From: Nocardioides caeni
GTDB lineage: Bacteria > Actinomycetota > Actinomycetes > Propionibacteriales > Nocardioidaceae
Length of the DNA stretch: 47,828 nucleotides
NCBI RefSeq assembly: GCF_004912195.1
Contig: NZ_STGW01000015.1
Location: 25,928 to 73,755, forward strand
Reading direction: 5' to 3'
Below the pieces are notes generated by a model. It had not been told where the DNA came from. It was given only the letters and a program-made list of their open reading frames with translations, and did no database searches. Shown here one piece after another: positions 8,486 through 16,886 of the stretch. Each line of letters begins with the position of its first letter. Position 1 is the stretch's first letter. The position numbers and the translations under genes are program-made.

Positions 8486-9010
8486 GTGAACCCCGGACTC
8501 GTCGTGCTGCTCGTCGCCCTCGCCGCGGCGACCGCCTTCGGCCTGTGGCGCCGCCGCACCGACGGCCGCTTCGCCGCCCCCGGTCGCCGAGGAGCGAGCG
8601 CCCTCCCCGTTCGTCGAGGAGCGAGCGCCAGCGAGCGTCTCGAGACGCCCGCAACCCCCACACCGGACCCAGCCACGCCCATCTCCACCCCGTCCCCCTG
8701 GTCCGCCCTCACCGCGGTCCTCCCGTCGGCCACGCTCGGCGAGCGCGCGACGTTCGTGCAGTTCTCCAGCGCCTTCTGCGCCCCCTGCCGCACGACGCGG
8801 GTCCTGCTGGCCGACGTCGCCGGCAAGGAGTCCGGCGTCGCGCACGTCGAGATCGACGCCGAGGAGCACCTCGCGCTGGTGCGCGAGCTCGACATCCGCC
8901 GTACGCCGACCACGCTGGTCCTCGACGCCACGGGCGCCGAGATCGCGCGGGCGGCCGGCGCACCCCGCCGCGAGCAGGTGCTCGCCGCCCTGCCCCAGGA
9001 GGTCCGATGA
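8486..9010 (+). CDS. Membrane-anchored thioredoxin-family protein
   Basis: A 174-residue protein with one N-terminal membrane helix (about residues 3-20, LVVLLVALAAATAFGLW), a linker, and a thioredoxin fold with active site FCAPCRTTR near residue 98. It probably catalyses disulfide exchange in or just outside the membrane. I prefer the GTG at 8486, five bases after GGAGG, over a TTG at 8474 that would overlap the ribosome site. About residues 32-55 of the linker are encoded by dispersed repeat sequence (RRGASALP, RRGASASERLETPA). The stop overlaps the DUF4395 start (ATGA); thioredoxin/DUF4395 pairs are common in actinobacteria. Confidence 0.88.
   Translation: MNPGLVVLLVALAAATAFGLWRRRTDGRFAAPGRRGASALPVRRGASASERLETPATPTPDPATPISTPSPWSALTAVLPSATLGERATFVQFSSAFCAPCRTTRVLLADVAGKESGVAHVEIDAEEHLALVRELDIRRTPTTLVLDATGAEIARAAGAPRREQVLAALPQEVR
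8583..8647. repeat. Repeat half-units inside the thioredoxin gene
   Basis: A partial unit (8583-8602) and a full half-unit (8609-8647) with the core AGCGAGCGCCAGCGAGCG and the ends GTTCGTCGAGG and CTCGAGACG. They are read in frame as the linker of the tethered thioredoxin. Confidence 0.75.
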
Positions 9011-9453
9011 CCACCAACGACGCGGGAGCGGGCATCGACCCGCGCGGTCCCCGCTTCACGGCCTCGGTGACCCTGGTGGTCTTCGCGGTCGCCCTGCTGC
9101 TGTCCGACGCCGCCCCGGAGGTCGCCGCGGTGATCACCGCGGTGCAGGGTGTGCTCTTCGCGATCGGCGCCGGTCTCGGCGTACAGATGACGCCGACGGG
9201 GCTGTTCTTCCGCAGTGTGATCCGTCCGCGGCTCGCTGCCCCCGACCACCTCGAGGACCCGGCTCCGCCGCGCTTCGCCCAGGCCGTCGGGCTGCTCTTC
9301 GCCCTCGGCGCGACCATCGGCTTCGCCACCGGGGCGGTCCTCGTGGGTCAGGTCTTCGCCGGCCTCGCGCTCGTCGCGGCCTTCCTCAACGCCGTCTTCG
9401 CCTTCTGCCTCGGCTGCGAGATGTATCTGCTGGGCCTCCGCCTGGCCCGCTGA
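9007..9453 (+). CDS. DUF4395 family membrane protein
   Basis: A 148-residue integral membrane protein starting MTTNDAGAGIDPRGPRF, the usual DUF4395 opening. Hydrophobic helices lie at about residues 17-33, 37-57, 96-115 and 118-140. A Cys-containing segment near the end (AFCLGCEMYLLGLRL) is typical of the family and would put a CxxC pair at the membrane, where it could exchange disulfides with the upstream thioredoxin. That partnership is inferred from the ATGA overlap and the recurrence of this gene pair. Confidence 0.88.
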   Translation: MTTNDAGAGIDPRGPRFTASVTLVVFAVALLLSDAAPEVAAVITAVQGVLFAIGAGLGVQMTPTGLFFRSVIRPRLAAPDHLEDPAPPRFAQAVGLLFALGATIGFATGAVLVGQVFAGLALVAAFLNAVFAFCLGCEMYLLGLRLAR

Positions 9454-9456
9454 CGG

Positions 9457-9519
9457 CGTCGTCCCGTGCGGATCTGTCGTCTCTCACGGGATTTTCGGAC
9501 CGTTCTGCACGGGACGACG
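9457..9519. repeat. 63-bp palindromic end, left copy
   Basis: CGTCGTCCCGTGC (9457-9469) is perfectly inverted at 9507-9519. The unit overlaps the last codons and stop of the DUF559-like gene. Its first 20 bases, CGTCGTCCCGTGCGGATCTG, are an exact inverted match of the last 20 bases of the copy at 10584-10646. Confidence 0.85.
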
Positions 9520-10527
9520 GTGTCGGAGCCAGCGTTCGCGTTGCTCCACTGTGAGCGCCCGACGCAGGGCAACCGTCGAGGTGTCGACCCACCAGCCGGG
9601 CTGCTCGATGGTCCAGGACCGTGGTCCGGGCCCGCGGCTGCGGGCGTAGGCGCCCTCGAGCCGATGGAGGAAGCGCGCGCGCTCGCCGGCGCCCGACATC
9701 ATCGTCACGACCTCGATGCCGTGGCGCCGACTGACCTCCTCGCGGCCCAGATCGCGGCTGCGCGCCCGGCCGGACGCGTGAACGTCGCCTTCGTACTCGC
9801 CCGCGACTCCGGCCTCGAGGTCGAGCAGGTCAGGGGTGAGGAGGTGGTTGCCCGCGGCGTCGAAGATCGGCTGGTTGCACAGCAGCGGACGCTGGTGGTG
9901 CAGCTGCCAGAAGCGTCGCATCACCACCTCCATCGGTGACCAGGCGTTCTCGCTGGCGACCGAGAGCGCGCGTTGGAGCTGGACCTTGCCGGGCCGGGCG
10001 ACGAGCCGCGCGGTGTAGGCCGCGAGCTCGTCGAGGGAGACCAGGTCGTCGTACGTCGCCATGTCGATGAGGCACGTGGCCGTGATCTCGCTGTCCGCCG
10101 TGCGTGCCTCAAAGGTCACGGCACGCGCAGGGATCGTGATGGGCAGGCCGTCGATGACGATGACGTCGTCGTCGAAGAGCCAGTCCTCGGAGACCAGCGT
10201 CCCCGCCCGCTGTCGTACGACGTGCCGCTCGCCGACCGCGACCGGGACCGGCAGCTCGCGCCCGTCGGCGTCCAACCCGTTGGACCAGCGGGCTCCGAGC
10301 CAGTGGAGGGCCGCCCACCCCGTCGCCGCGCAGCCGTCGGGCAGGGCTCCGACAGCCTCCACGATGCGTTGCTCGGTCGTCGACGGGCTGTCGACGGACT
10401 GGTACCACCCGGCGCGGAGGCCCCGCCACCGTGGCCCGCGCGCCTGTCCCGGTGTCGGGCCCGTCTGCCCGGTGGGGTCGACGTGCACCGGCGCGACCAG
10501 TCCCGGTCGGGTGAGGTGGAGCTCCAT
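9484..10527 (-). CDS. AbiEi/DUF559-like protein with PD-(D/E)XK nuclease core
   Basis: A 347-residue protein of a family abundant in actinobacteria and usually annotated hypothetical. The C-terminal third (about residues 190-285) follows the DUF559/Vsr pattern: SPMEVVMRRFWQL with the first acidic residue, then PDLLDLE, then GEYEGDVHASG, then a basic helix and HGIEVVTM. The acidic and Lys/Glu/His spacing is what this nuclease fold uses. The N-terminal part resembles AbiEi-type regulatory domains (weak). The last residues (about NGPKIP) and the stop are encoded by the 63-bp palindrome, and an inverted copy lies 57 bases upstream of the ATG. Enzymatic activity is an inference. Confidence 0.7.
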   Translation of the reverse strand: MELHLTRPGLVAPVHVDPTGQTGPTPGQARGPRWRGLRAGWYQSVDSPSTTEQRIVEAVGALPDGCAATGWAALHWLGARWSNGLDADGRELPVPVAVGERHVVRQRAGTLVSEDWLFDDDVIVIDGLPITIPARAVTFEARTADSEITATCLIDMATYDDLVSLDELAAYTARLVARPGKVQLQRALSVASENAWSPMEVVMRRFWQLHHQRPLLCNQPIFDAAGNHLLTPDLLDLEAGVAGEYEGDVHASGRARSRDLGREEVSRRHGIEVVTMMSGAGERARFLHRLEGAYARSRGPGPRSWTIEQPGWWVDTSTVALRRALTVEQRERWLRHRRPVQNGPKIP

Positions 10528-10583
10528 GCGGGAGAGGATGCGCCGATCGTCGTACCTGCGCGCGCGTCCTCCACAGCCCCCTG

Positions 10584-10646
10584 CGTCGTCCCGTGCGAAT
10601 CGGTCGAGAATGCTGCCGAAACGCAGCAGATCCGCACGGGACGACG
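10584..10646. repeat. 63-bp palindromic end, right copy
   Basis: CGTCGTCCCGTGC (10584-10596) is perfectly inverted at 10634-10646. The unit has the same 63-bp length as the left copy and lies in the opposite orientation, so the two form inverted ends of a 1190-bp segment, 9457-10646. It lies 12 bases from the stop of the SGNH lipoprotein gene and could also terminate that transcript. Confidence 0.85.
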
Positions 10647-10658
10647 GGCGTCAGAGCC

Positions 10659-11513
10659 TCAGTCCTTCAGCGCCTCGGTGATGAGGTCGGCGACGAAGTC
10701 GGCCTCGGCGAGGTAGGGGTGCCACGGGACGGCGTCGCCGTCGAGCGCTTGGGCGCCGGCCACCCACGGCTCGTCGCCGCAGATGTCGTGGCCCTCGCTG
10801 GGGGTGAAGGTGTCGATGTAGGTGATGCCGGTCTGGGCGGCGGCGGACTGGAGCGCGGTGTTGATGTCGATGTTGACCTGGCGCACGAAGTCGAGGTCGC
10901 CCTTCGCGATGGGCAGGTTGTCGCAGCCCTCGTCGCCGGCGGGGAAGATCTGCGGATAACCGATGAGGAGGATCCGGGCGTCGGGCGCCTTGGCCTGCAC
11001 GGCCTCGATGACGCCGACCAGGTTGTCCGGGACGGCCTCGAGCGCGTTGGCGACGTTGTCCTCGGTGGCGGCGTCGAGCTCGGTGCAGGGGCTGCCCTCG
11101 GGGTCGGAGACGGCGAGCTGCGGGCAGCCGGCCATCACCCGGGTGGTGAGCGCGAAGTCGTTGAAGCCCAGCCCGATGGTGACGAGCTTGGTCGCCTCGG
11201 CGACGGCGTCGAGCTGCGGGGCGACCTCGCCGCCCGAGGGGAGGGTCTGGCGGCCCTGGACGTCCTTGGTCTGCGCACTGGAGCAGCTGACGTCCTTGAG
11301 GACCATGTCGGTGGCCTCGGCGACCTGCTGCGGGTAGTTCTCGGAGGAGCGGACACAGCCGTCGGTCACGTCGCGCGGGCCCATGTAGGGGCTGGCCGTG
11401 TAGGAGTCGCCGAGCGCGACGTACTCCGCCTGCTTGCCGAGTCCCTTGCAGCCGGTGAGGAGTCCGGCGAGGCAGATCAGGGCGGTCGCGAGAAGGACGG
11501 TCTGGCGGCTCAC
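10659..11513 (-). CDS. SGNH/GDSL hydrolase lipoprotein
   Basis: A 284-residue secreted esterase or lipase, probably lipid-anchored. The signal peptide ends in the lipobox LLTGC near residue 20. Block I is ALGDSYTA (Ser nucleophile), the GxND block is LGFNDF, and the His is in VPWHPYLAEADF. The spacing fits the SGNH fold. Conserved cysteines (DGCVRS, SCSS, AGCPQ, SPCTE, EGCDN, HDICG) suggest disulfides outside the cell. The start is the GTG at 11513, which places a basic residue just before the hydrophobic core. Substrate unknown. Confidence 0.88.
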   Translation of the reverse strand: MSRQTVLLATALICLAGLLTGCKGLGKQAEYVALGDSYTASPYMGPRDVTDGCVRSSENYPQQVAEATDMVLKDVSCSSAQTKDVQGRQTLPSGGEVAPQLDAVAEATKLVTIGLGFNDFALTTRVMAGCPQLAVSDPEGSPCTELDAATEDNVANALEAVPDNLVGVIEAVQAKAPDARILLIGYPQIFPAGDEGCDNLPIAKGDLDFVRQVNIDINTALQSAAAQTGITYIDTFTPSEGHDICGDEPWVAGAQALDGDAVPWHPYLAEADFVADLITEALKD

Positions 11514-11550
11514 GGCGTCGAGCCTACCGAGCGCGTCCGAGCCGGACGCC

Positions 11551-11985
11551 TCATCCCGCGGCGGTGTCCAGGAGGACGGTGAAGGGGCCGTCGTTGACGG
11601 ACGCGACCTGCATGTCGGCGCCGAAGACGCCCCGCGCGACGGGGGTCCCGGCCGCCTCGAGGGCGGCACAGACGGCGTCATAGAGCGGCTCGCTGACGGG
11701 GCCGGGGGCGGCGGCGATCCAGGTGGGTCGTCGGCCCTTGCGGGCGTCGCCATAGAGCGTGAACTGGGAGACGACCAGCGCCGGTCCGCCGGTGTCGGCG
11801 AGCGACTGCTCGTCGGGGAGGATCCGCAGGTCGCGGATCTTGCGCGCCATCCAGGCGACCTCGGCGGCGCCGTCGTCGTGGGTGACCCCGAGATAGACGA
11901 GGAGGCCGGGGGAGTCGATCGCGCCGACGATCTCGCCGGCGACGGTCACCGACGCGGACTGGACCCGCTGCAGCACGGCCCGCAT
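11551..11985 (-). CDS. dtd: D-aminoacyl-tRNA deacylase
   Basis: A 144-residue enzyme that hydrolyses D-aminoacyl-tRNA and so protects translation from D-amino acids. It starts with the invariant [13 protein letters not shown] and has the active-site strand [18 protein letters not shown], which carries the SQFTL signature. The second signature is normally near [11 protein letters not shown], seen close to the C-terminus. Length matches the family. The start overlaps the stop of the DsrE-like gene by one base (TGATG), so translation is probably coupled. Confidence 0.95.
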   Translation of the reverse strand: MRAVLQRVQSASVTVAGEIVGAIDSPGLLVYLGVTHDDGAAEVAWMARKIRDLRILPDEQSLADTGGPALVVSQFTLYGDARKGRRPTWIAAAPGPVSEPLYDAVCAALEAAGTPVARGVFGADMQVASVNDGPFTVLLDTAAG

Positions 11986-12347
11986 CAGTAGACCAGCGCC
12001 TGTACGCCGTCGCGCAGCGCCTCCTCGACGAAGGCGGGCGCCCCGGCGATCCGACAGCCGGGCAGCAGGTCCGCCTCGGTGAGCGAGCGTCGCGCCGCGC
12101 ACTGGGCGCAGACGGTCACGGTGCCGCCGGCGAGGACGGCGTCGAGCAGGTCGGCGACGGGGGTGGCGAGGGGGAGCTCGAGCTCGGCCGCCCGGCCGGG
12201 GACGGCGAGCCAGGCCGCCTCGCCGGTGAGCCAGAGCGAGACGGGGACGCCGGACGCGGCGGCCGCGCCCGCGACGGTGAAGCCCTGGTTGGCCCGCTCG
12301 GGGGCGTCGGTGCCACAGGTGACCTTCACGACGAGTGCGCGCGACAT
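11985..12347 (-). CDS. DsrE family protein
   Basis: A 120-residue DsrE/DsrF-like protein: a small Rossmann-like alpha/beta domain beginning [20 protein letters not shown], with [16 protein letters not shown] and a Cys pair in [11 protein letters not shown]. The cysteines sit where the sulfur-carrying Cys of the family lies, so sulfur transfer is possible but unproven. It precedes dtd with a one-base overlap. No partner DsrF/DsrH genes are nearby, which argues against a TusBCD-type complex. Confidence 0.85.
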   Translation of the reverse strand: MSRALVVKVTCGTDAPERANQGFTVAGAAAASGVPVSLWLTGEAAWLAVPGRAAELELPLATPVADLLDAVLAGGTVTVCAQCAARRSLTEADLLPGCRIAGAPAFVEEALRDGVQALVY

Positions 12348-12383
12348 GGGCCGAGCCTACGAGCACGCCTAGACTGATCTGTC

Positions 12384-12878
12384 GTGGCCTTCGAACTCCC
12401 CGACAACCTGCACCCGAACTGTGGCCCCATCGCCTGGATGCTCGGCACGTGGCGCGGCAACGGGCACGGTGACTACCCGACGATCGAGAGCTTCCAGTTC
12501 GGCCAGGAGCTGATCTTCACCCACGACGGTCGCCCGTTCTTCCACTACATGGCCCGCTCGTGGATCGTCGACGAGCAGGGCGAGAAGGTCCGCGACGCAG
12601 CGATCGAGACCGGCTTCATCCGCGCCGTCGGTGAGGGCAACTTCGAGATCCTGCTGACGCACAACACCGGCATCGCCGAGATCTGGCACGGGGAGGCGGC
12701 CGACGGGAAGTTCGAGTGGACCACCGACGCTGTCGCCCGCACCGAGACGGCGAAGGAGTACGCCGCCGGCAAGCGCCTCTACGGCAACGTCGAGGGCGAT
12801 CTCCTCTACGCCTTCGACATGGCTGCCGTGGGACAGCCGCTGCAGCCGCACCTGTGGGCGAGGCTCAAGCGTGTCTGA
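12384..12878 (+). CDS. Nitrobindin-like heme-binding beta-barrel protein (FABP-like)
   Basis: A 164-residue ten-strand barrel related to mycobacterial Rv2717c-type proteins and human THAP4, reported to bind ferric heme and isomerise peroxynitrite. The GxWxGxG hallmark is [14 protein letters not shown] near residue 20. A conserved His near the C-terminus ([12 protein letters not shown]) is the expected heme ligand. The start is the GTG at 12384 in a 36-base gap from the divergent DsrE gene. The stop overlaps the start of the Fur-family gene by eight bases, hinting at joint control by metal or redox state. Confidence 0.88.
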   Translation: MAFELPDNLHPNCGPIAWMLGTWRGNGHGDYPTIESFQFGQELIFTHDGRPFFHYMARSWIVDEQGEKVRDAAIETGFIRAVGEGNFEILLTHNTGIAEIWHGEAADGKFEWTTDAVARTETAKEYAAGKRLYGNVEGDLLYAFDMAAVGQPLQPHLWARLKRV

Positions 12879-13317
12879 CGCTCCCTCCGCAACCTCCACG
12901 CCGGACTGGCGCGCCGCCCTCCGCGCACAGGGCTACCGCCTCACTCCGCAGCGCGAGCTGATCCTCGCGGCCGTCAACGAGCTGGGCCACGCCACCCCCG
13001 ACGAGGTGCTGGCGAAGGTGCAGGAGACGGCGAGCACGGTCAACGCCTCGACGGTCTATCGCACCCTGGAGGTGCTGGAGCAGCTGGGCCTGATCCGTCA
13101 CGCGCACCTGAGCGACCGCGCTCCGACGTACCACTCGACGACGGACCACGAGCACTTCCACCTGGTGTGCCGCGGCTGCAAGGGCGTGACCTCGGTGGCG
13201 GCGGAAGAGGCAGCCCCCTTCGTGGCGTTGTTGGCAGAGAGGGGCTTCGTCCCGGACCTGGGTCACCTGACGGTCTTCGGCCGGTGCGCGGCCTGTGAAG
13301 GAGAGAGCAATGCCTGA
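12871..13317 (+). CDS. Fur family transcriptional regulator
   Basis: A 148-residue metalloregulator. The winged helix covers LTPQRELILAAVNELGHATPDEV and STVYRTLEVLEQLGLI. The metal-binding region has DHEHFHLVCRGCKG and the second Cys pair in GRCAACEG, which form the structural zinc site in Fur/Zur/Nur members. Iron, zinc and nickel cannot be distinguished by eye. The GTG start overlaps the nitrobindin-like gene, and the end overlaps the cytidylyltransferase start by eight bases, so all three probably form one transcript. Confidence 0.92.
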   Translation: MSDAPSATSTPDWRAALRAQGYRLTPQRELILAAVNELGHATPDEVLAKVQETASTVNASTVYRTLEVLEQLGLIRHAHLSDRAPTYHSTTDHEHFHLVCRGCKGVTSVAAEEAAPFVALLAERGFVPDLGHLTVFGRCAACEGESNA

Positions 13318-13804
13318 CGGCAGCAGCAACACGGCGGGTCGCACTGTCCTGACCTACGGGACCTTCGACATCTTCCACATCGGCCACCTGCGCCTCATCG
13401 AGCGGCTGGCCGCGATGGGCGACCGTCTGATCGTGGGCGTCTCGACCGACGAGTTCAACGCGGGCAAGGGCAAGCGCTCGGTCGTGTCCTACGACGACCG
13501 CGCGGCCATCGTCGCCGCGATCAAGGGCGTCGACCTGGTGGTCCCCGAGGAGTCGTGGGACCAGAAGCGCAAGGACGTCGTGGCGCACGAGGTCGACGTA
13601 CTCGTCATGGGGGACGACTGGACGGGGAAGTTCGACGACCTCAAGGACGTGTGCGAGGTGACCTATCTGCCGCGCACGGCGGGGGTGTCGAGCACCGAGA
13701 TCAAGCAGCTCCTGAGTGCGCTGGATCCGCGGCACCTGGAGGAGATGTCGCAGGCGGTCAGCACGTTGACCAACCTGCTCGAGCACTACCGGGACCTGAC
13801 ATGA
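13310..13804 (+). CDS. Glycerol-3-phosphate cytidylyltransferase-like (TagD type)
   Basis: A 164-residue nucleotidyltransferase expected to make a CDP-activated alcohol from CTP and a polyol phosphate, for teichoic acid or related wall polymers. The HxGH motif is in YGTFDIFHIGHLRLIERL, and the second signature appears as RTAGVSSTEI (RTxGxST-like). The start ATG at 13310 follows GGAGAG. It overlaps the fur-like gene and its stop overlaps the ygfZ start (ATGA). Other substrates, such as ethanolamine phosphate, cannot be excluded. Confidence 0.85.
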   Translation: MPDGSSNTAGRTVLTYGTFDIFHIGHLRLIERLAAMGDRLIVGVSTDEFNAGKGKRSVVSYDDRAAIVAAIKGVDLVVPEESWDQKRKDVVAHEVDVLVMGDDWTGKFDDLKDVCEVTYLPRTAGVSSTEIKQLLSALDPRHLEEMSQAVSTLTNLLEHYRDLT

Positions 13805-14832
13805 CGGACGCGACCTCTGCGAGCCCCCTGCTGGCCCTGCCCGGCGCGGTCGCCGGCGACGGCGTCGACGCCGGGGTGGCGGCGCACTACGGCAGCCTCT
13901 TCGGCGAGCAGCGCGCGCTGGCGGCGGGGGAGGGCTTCGTCGACCTGTCGCACCGCGATGTGCTGCGCGTGGCCGGCCCCGACCGGCTGACCTGGCTGCA
14001 CTCGTTGACGACGCAGTTCTTCGAGGGCCTCGAGCCGGGCCGCTGGGTGCACGCCCTGGTGTTGAGCCCGCAGGGTCACGTCGAGCACGCGTTCGCCGGC
14101 GTCGACGACGGCGAGGCGTTCACCGCCCACACCGAGCCCGGCCGCGGCGCGGCGCTGATCGCCTACCTGGAGCGGATGAAGTTCTGGTCCGAGGTCGAGG
14201 TCAGCGACGTCACCGCCGAGATCGCCGTCGCCTGGCGGCCCGGCCGCTACGACCTCGTCCCCCGCGCTCAGCTCCAGCAGTACGCCGAGGCGGCCGGCCC
14301 CGCCGCGGGGCTGTGGGCCTTCGAGGCGCTGCGGATCGAGCGGGGCGAGCCCCGCTTCGGCATCGACACCGACGAGCGGACGATCCCCAACGAGGTCGGC
14401 TGGCTCGAGGCGGGGCAGCCGTGGGCCGCCGTACATCTGGACAAGGGGTGCTATCGCGGCCAGGAGACGGTGGCGCGGGTCAACAACCTGGGCCGCCCGC
14501 CGCGTCGCCTGACCCTGCTGCACCTCGACGGCTCCGAGAACCGTCTCCCCGCCCAGGGCTCCCCGGTCGTCGAGGACGCCGCGTCCCTTCGTTCGTCGAG
14601 TAGCCCGCGAGGAACGAGCGGGCGTATCGAGACGCCTGAAGCCCGCCCTCCCAAGCCCCTCGGCGTCGTCGGCTCGTCGGCGCGTCACCACGAGTTGGGC
14701 CCGATCGCGTTGGCGCTGGTGAAGCGCAACCTGGATGTTTCGGCGCCGTTGCTGGCCGGTGACCTGCCGGCGGCGCAGGAGCCGATCGTCGACCCGGAGG
14801 TCGGACTGCACTTCCGTCGCGACCGCAATTGA
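13801..14832 (+). CDS. ygfZ: Folate-binding protein YgfZ/GcvT-like, with a repeat-encoded insert
   Basis: A 343-residue protein of the YgfZ family, which uses tetrahydrofolate in maintenance of iron-sulfur enzymes. The family signature KGCYRGQE is near residue 218, preceded by RFGIDTDERTIPNEVGW. The C-terminal barrel has VVGSSARHHELGPIALALVKR. Between PVVEDA and LGVVGS there are about 23 extra residues, including [15 protein letters not shown], translated from a dispersed repeat (14591-14634). The insert keeps the frame and sits in a surface loop of the barrel, so the protein may still fold. Last gene before the IS element. Confidence 0.92.
   Translation: MTDATSASPLLALPGAVAGDGVDAGVAAHYGSLFGEQRALAAGEGFVDLSHRDVLRVAGPDRLTWLHSLTTQFFEGLEPGRWVHALVLSPQGHVEHAFAGVDDGEAFTAHTEPGRGAALIAYLERMKFWSEVEVSDVTAEIAVAWRPGRYDLVPRAQLQQYAEAAGPAAGLWAFEALRIERGEPRFGIDTDERTIPNEVGWLEAGQPWAAVHLDKGCYRGQETVARVNNLGRPPRRLTLLHLDGSENRLPAQGSPVVEDAASLRSSSSPRGTSGRIETPEARPPKPLGVVGSSARHHELGPIALALVKRNLDVSAPLLAGDLPAAQEPIVDPEVGLHFRRDRN
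14591..14634. repeat. Repeat half-unit inside ygfZ
   Basis: Starts GTTCGTCGAGTAGC, carries the hairpin arms GCCCGC and GCGGGC, and ends TATCGAGACGCC. It is read in frame within the C-terminal barrel of YgfZ. Confidence 0.8.
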
Positions 14833-14865
14833 GAGTCAGGTCACGTGGGAGCACCCATTCTTTAA

Positions 14866-16575
14866 CCCCGGATCCACCGATGAGCTTGGTGGTAATCGCG
14901 TGATCCGGATCGCCGTGGGGTGAGCGGCTGTGGGCGTGGGGATCTGCCGGACCTTGCTGTCCGGGTCGTCCTTTGGTCCTCGGGTCGCGCAGCGGTGGCT
15001 GCTGGGTGGGTCAGGCCGCGAGGCCGGGCGGCGGGTCGCTGACCCGGTCGAACAGGGCGGTCCAGGCGTTCTCCCAGGGCCAGGCTTGGGGCAGGTGCAG
15101 GGTGATCCGGCGCGCTGAGGTCGCTACCCTCGCGGGCACGGTGATCAGCTTGCGTCGGATCGTCGCGGTGCTCGCCCGTGCCAGGTCTGGTGCGGCGAGG
15201 GTGCCTGCGGCGCGGGTGAGGTTGAACGCGATAGCGGCGAGCACCAGCCAGGCGGCGTTGGCGGTGAACACTCCGGACGGCAGGTGGGCCAGCGCGGATC
15301 CTTTGAGGTCGGCGTGGACCTGCTCGATGACGGCGTGATGGCGGTGGGTCTTGTCCGCCGCGACGGTGTCCAGGAGCACGGGGTCGGCGGTGGTGAAGAA
15401 CGCGTGGAAGCGCCACACGTCGAACAGGGTGTCCTGGCCGGCTGCCTTGTTCTTCTCGGCGTTGAAGTCGGGGATCCGACGCACCACCAGCCGCCCGGGC
15501 ACCTGCTCGGACTTCTTCTGCGCGGCGAAGGCGGTGAAGGGAATCTCGGCGACCTCGGCGCGAGAGATCCACTTCTGCGAGGTTTCGTCGAAGACGGCGT
15601 CGGTGTACTCGATGGTGGTCCACGCTTCGTGGCCGATTGTGGCGATCGCTTTCTTGACGGCCTTGTCCATCCGCACCGTGACCGACACATCGGCGCCGCC
15701 GACCAGGGCGGCGTGGACTGGTCCGCGGCCGTAGAACGCCGAGTCCATCCGGACCAAGACCAGCTGACCCGTGCCGAGCAGTCGCCGGGCGGTCCTCACC
15801 GCGTCGCCGACCAGCCGCTTCGCGCCGCGTGGCGCCCCCGCCGCGCCCTTGCGGAGCCGCTGGGCCACGATCACCGGCGCCGTCGTCGCGGTCGTGAGCG
15901 TGGCCAGCAGTGCGTTGAGCCCGCGCACACCGGAGTAGCCGAACCCGGCGCCCTGCTTGGAGTGGCCGTGGACCTCGATGATCGTGTCGTCGACGTCGAG
16001 CAACGCGTACCCGGCACCGGCTCCTGACTCCTCGGTGCCGGCGCCAAGACCGGTCCCGGCGCCCAGGAGCCGGGTGAGTCCGGCCACCGCGATCAGGAAC
16101 CTCGATGCGACTGCGTCGAGCTGACGAACGTGGCCGAAGGTGAACGCTCGCAGGAACGAGCCCAACGTCGAGGGCGCGTAGGCGCGGGCGAAAACCCGGC
16201 CCATCCCGCCGTGCCGCAGCAGCGCCATGTCATCGATCGAGTCCGCGCCGGCGACCATCCCACCGACGAGCGAGGCGACCTTCAATCCGGCGTTCGCGCC
16301 CTTGTGCGTGGGCACCGTGAGGTGGGTATCAGCCAGATCCCGCAGCCCACCACGGTCGGCCAACGCGAGCACCGGGACCAGGCCGCCAGTCGACACGAGA
16401 TTCGGATCATCGAAGGCTGCCGACGTCGCTCGAACCGTGTGAGAGAGTTTCATCCCAGAGATGCCCTTGCTGCCGGTGTGAATCTTTGCCTGAAGAACTC
16501 AGATTCTCCTGCCCTGCAAGGGCATTCTCGTTCTACGCCACGCTCACGTCACCAAACTCATCGGTGGATCCGGGA
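14866..16575. mobile_element. Complete IS1380-family insertion sequence
   Basis: A 1710-bp element. Terminal inverted repeats CCCGGATCCACCGATGAG (left 14867-14884) and its complement (right 16557-16574) extend to 24 of 25 matching bases (14867-14891 and 16550-16574). The outer flanks are TTAA on the left (14862-14865) and TTAG on the right (16576-16579), a possible four-base target duplication with one change. The transposase leader contains an inverted repeat TGCCCTTGC (16462-16470 and 16516-16524) that could fold in mRNA. Length and layout fit the IS1380 family. It lies between ygfZ and the cysN debris. Confidence 0.92.
15011..16453 (-). CDS. IS1380 family transposase
   Basis: A 480-residue DDE transposase. 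The first catalytic Asp is in YALLDVDDTIIEVHGHSKQG, and a second in LVLVRMDSAFYGRGPV; the insertion domain and C-terminal HHAVIEQVHADLKGSALAHLPSG match the family. The frame is intact from the ATG at 16453 to the stop, and both ends of the element are present, so it may be active. The C-terminal helix-rich region ends 145 bases from the left end. Confidence 0.95.
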   Translation of the reverse strand: MKLSHTVRATSAAFDDPNLVSTGGLVPVLALADRGGLRDLADTHLTVPTHKGANAGLKVASLVGGMVAGADSIDDMALLRHGGMGRVFARAYAPSTLGSFLRAFTFGHVRQLDAVASRFLIAVAGLTRLLGAGTGLGAGTEESGAGAGYALLDVDDTIIEVHGHSKQGAGFGYSGVRGLNALLATLTTATTAPVIVAQRLRKGAAGAPRGAKRLVGDAVRTARRLLGTGQLVLVRMDSAFYGRGPVHAALVGGADVSVTVRMDKAVKKAIATIGHEAWTTIEYTDAVFDETSQKWISRAEVAEIPFTAFAAQKKSEQVPGRLVVRRIPDFNAEKNKAAGQDTLFDVWRFHAFFTTADPVLLDTVAADKTHRHHAVIEQVHADLKGSALAHLPSGVFTANAAWLVLAAIAFNLTRAAGTLAAPDLARASTATIRRKLITVPARVATSARRITLHLPQAWPWENAWTALFDRVSDPPPGLAA

Positions 16576-16615
16576 TTAGCCAACAGCAGGATGCCGCCAG
16601 CGCGAGGATGTACGA

Positions 16616-16858
16616 ATGAGTGAAACTCCTGCAACGAACGCCGCAGCTCGAACGCAGATGGAGCACGCGTCGAGACTCGTCGAGTGGCAGACGAGGTCCC
16701 TGCTGACCGGGACTGGATTGCTGGTCGCACCGGCAGCTGTCGGATTCGGATGGACGATCAGCAACGGCGACGAGCCCGCACTCTTCGTTTGTTCGTTCCT
16801 CGGCTTGTTCGCCTTCATCTTCCACCGGCTGTGGATCAGGGCGCCACGGCCCGAGTGA
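16616..16858 (+). CDS. Small membrane protein, hypothetical
   Basis: An 80-residue protein with two hydrophobic helices at about residues 29-48 (LTGTGLLVAPAAVGFGWTI) and 55-70 (ALFVCSFLGLFAFIFH), preceded by a polar N-terminal helix. AGGA lies a few bases before the ATG. It starts 41 bases outside the right end of the IS, so an outward promoter could drive it. Not recognised as a named family. Confidence 0.55.
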   Translation: MSETPATNAAARTQMEHASRLVEWQTRSLLTGTGLLVAPAAVGFGWTISNGDEPALFVCSFLGLFAFIFHRLWIRAPRPE

Positions 16859-16886
16859 ACGCTGGTCCGTCGCGCAGTCACGACAA

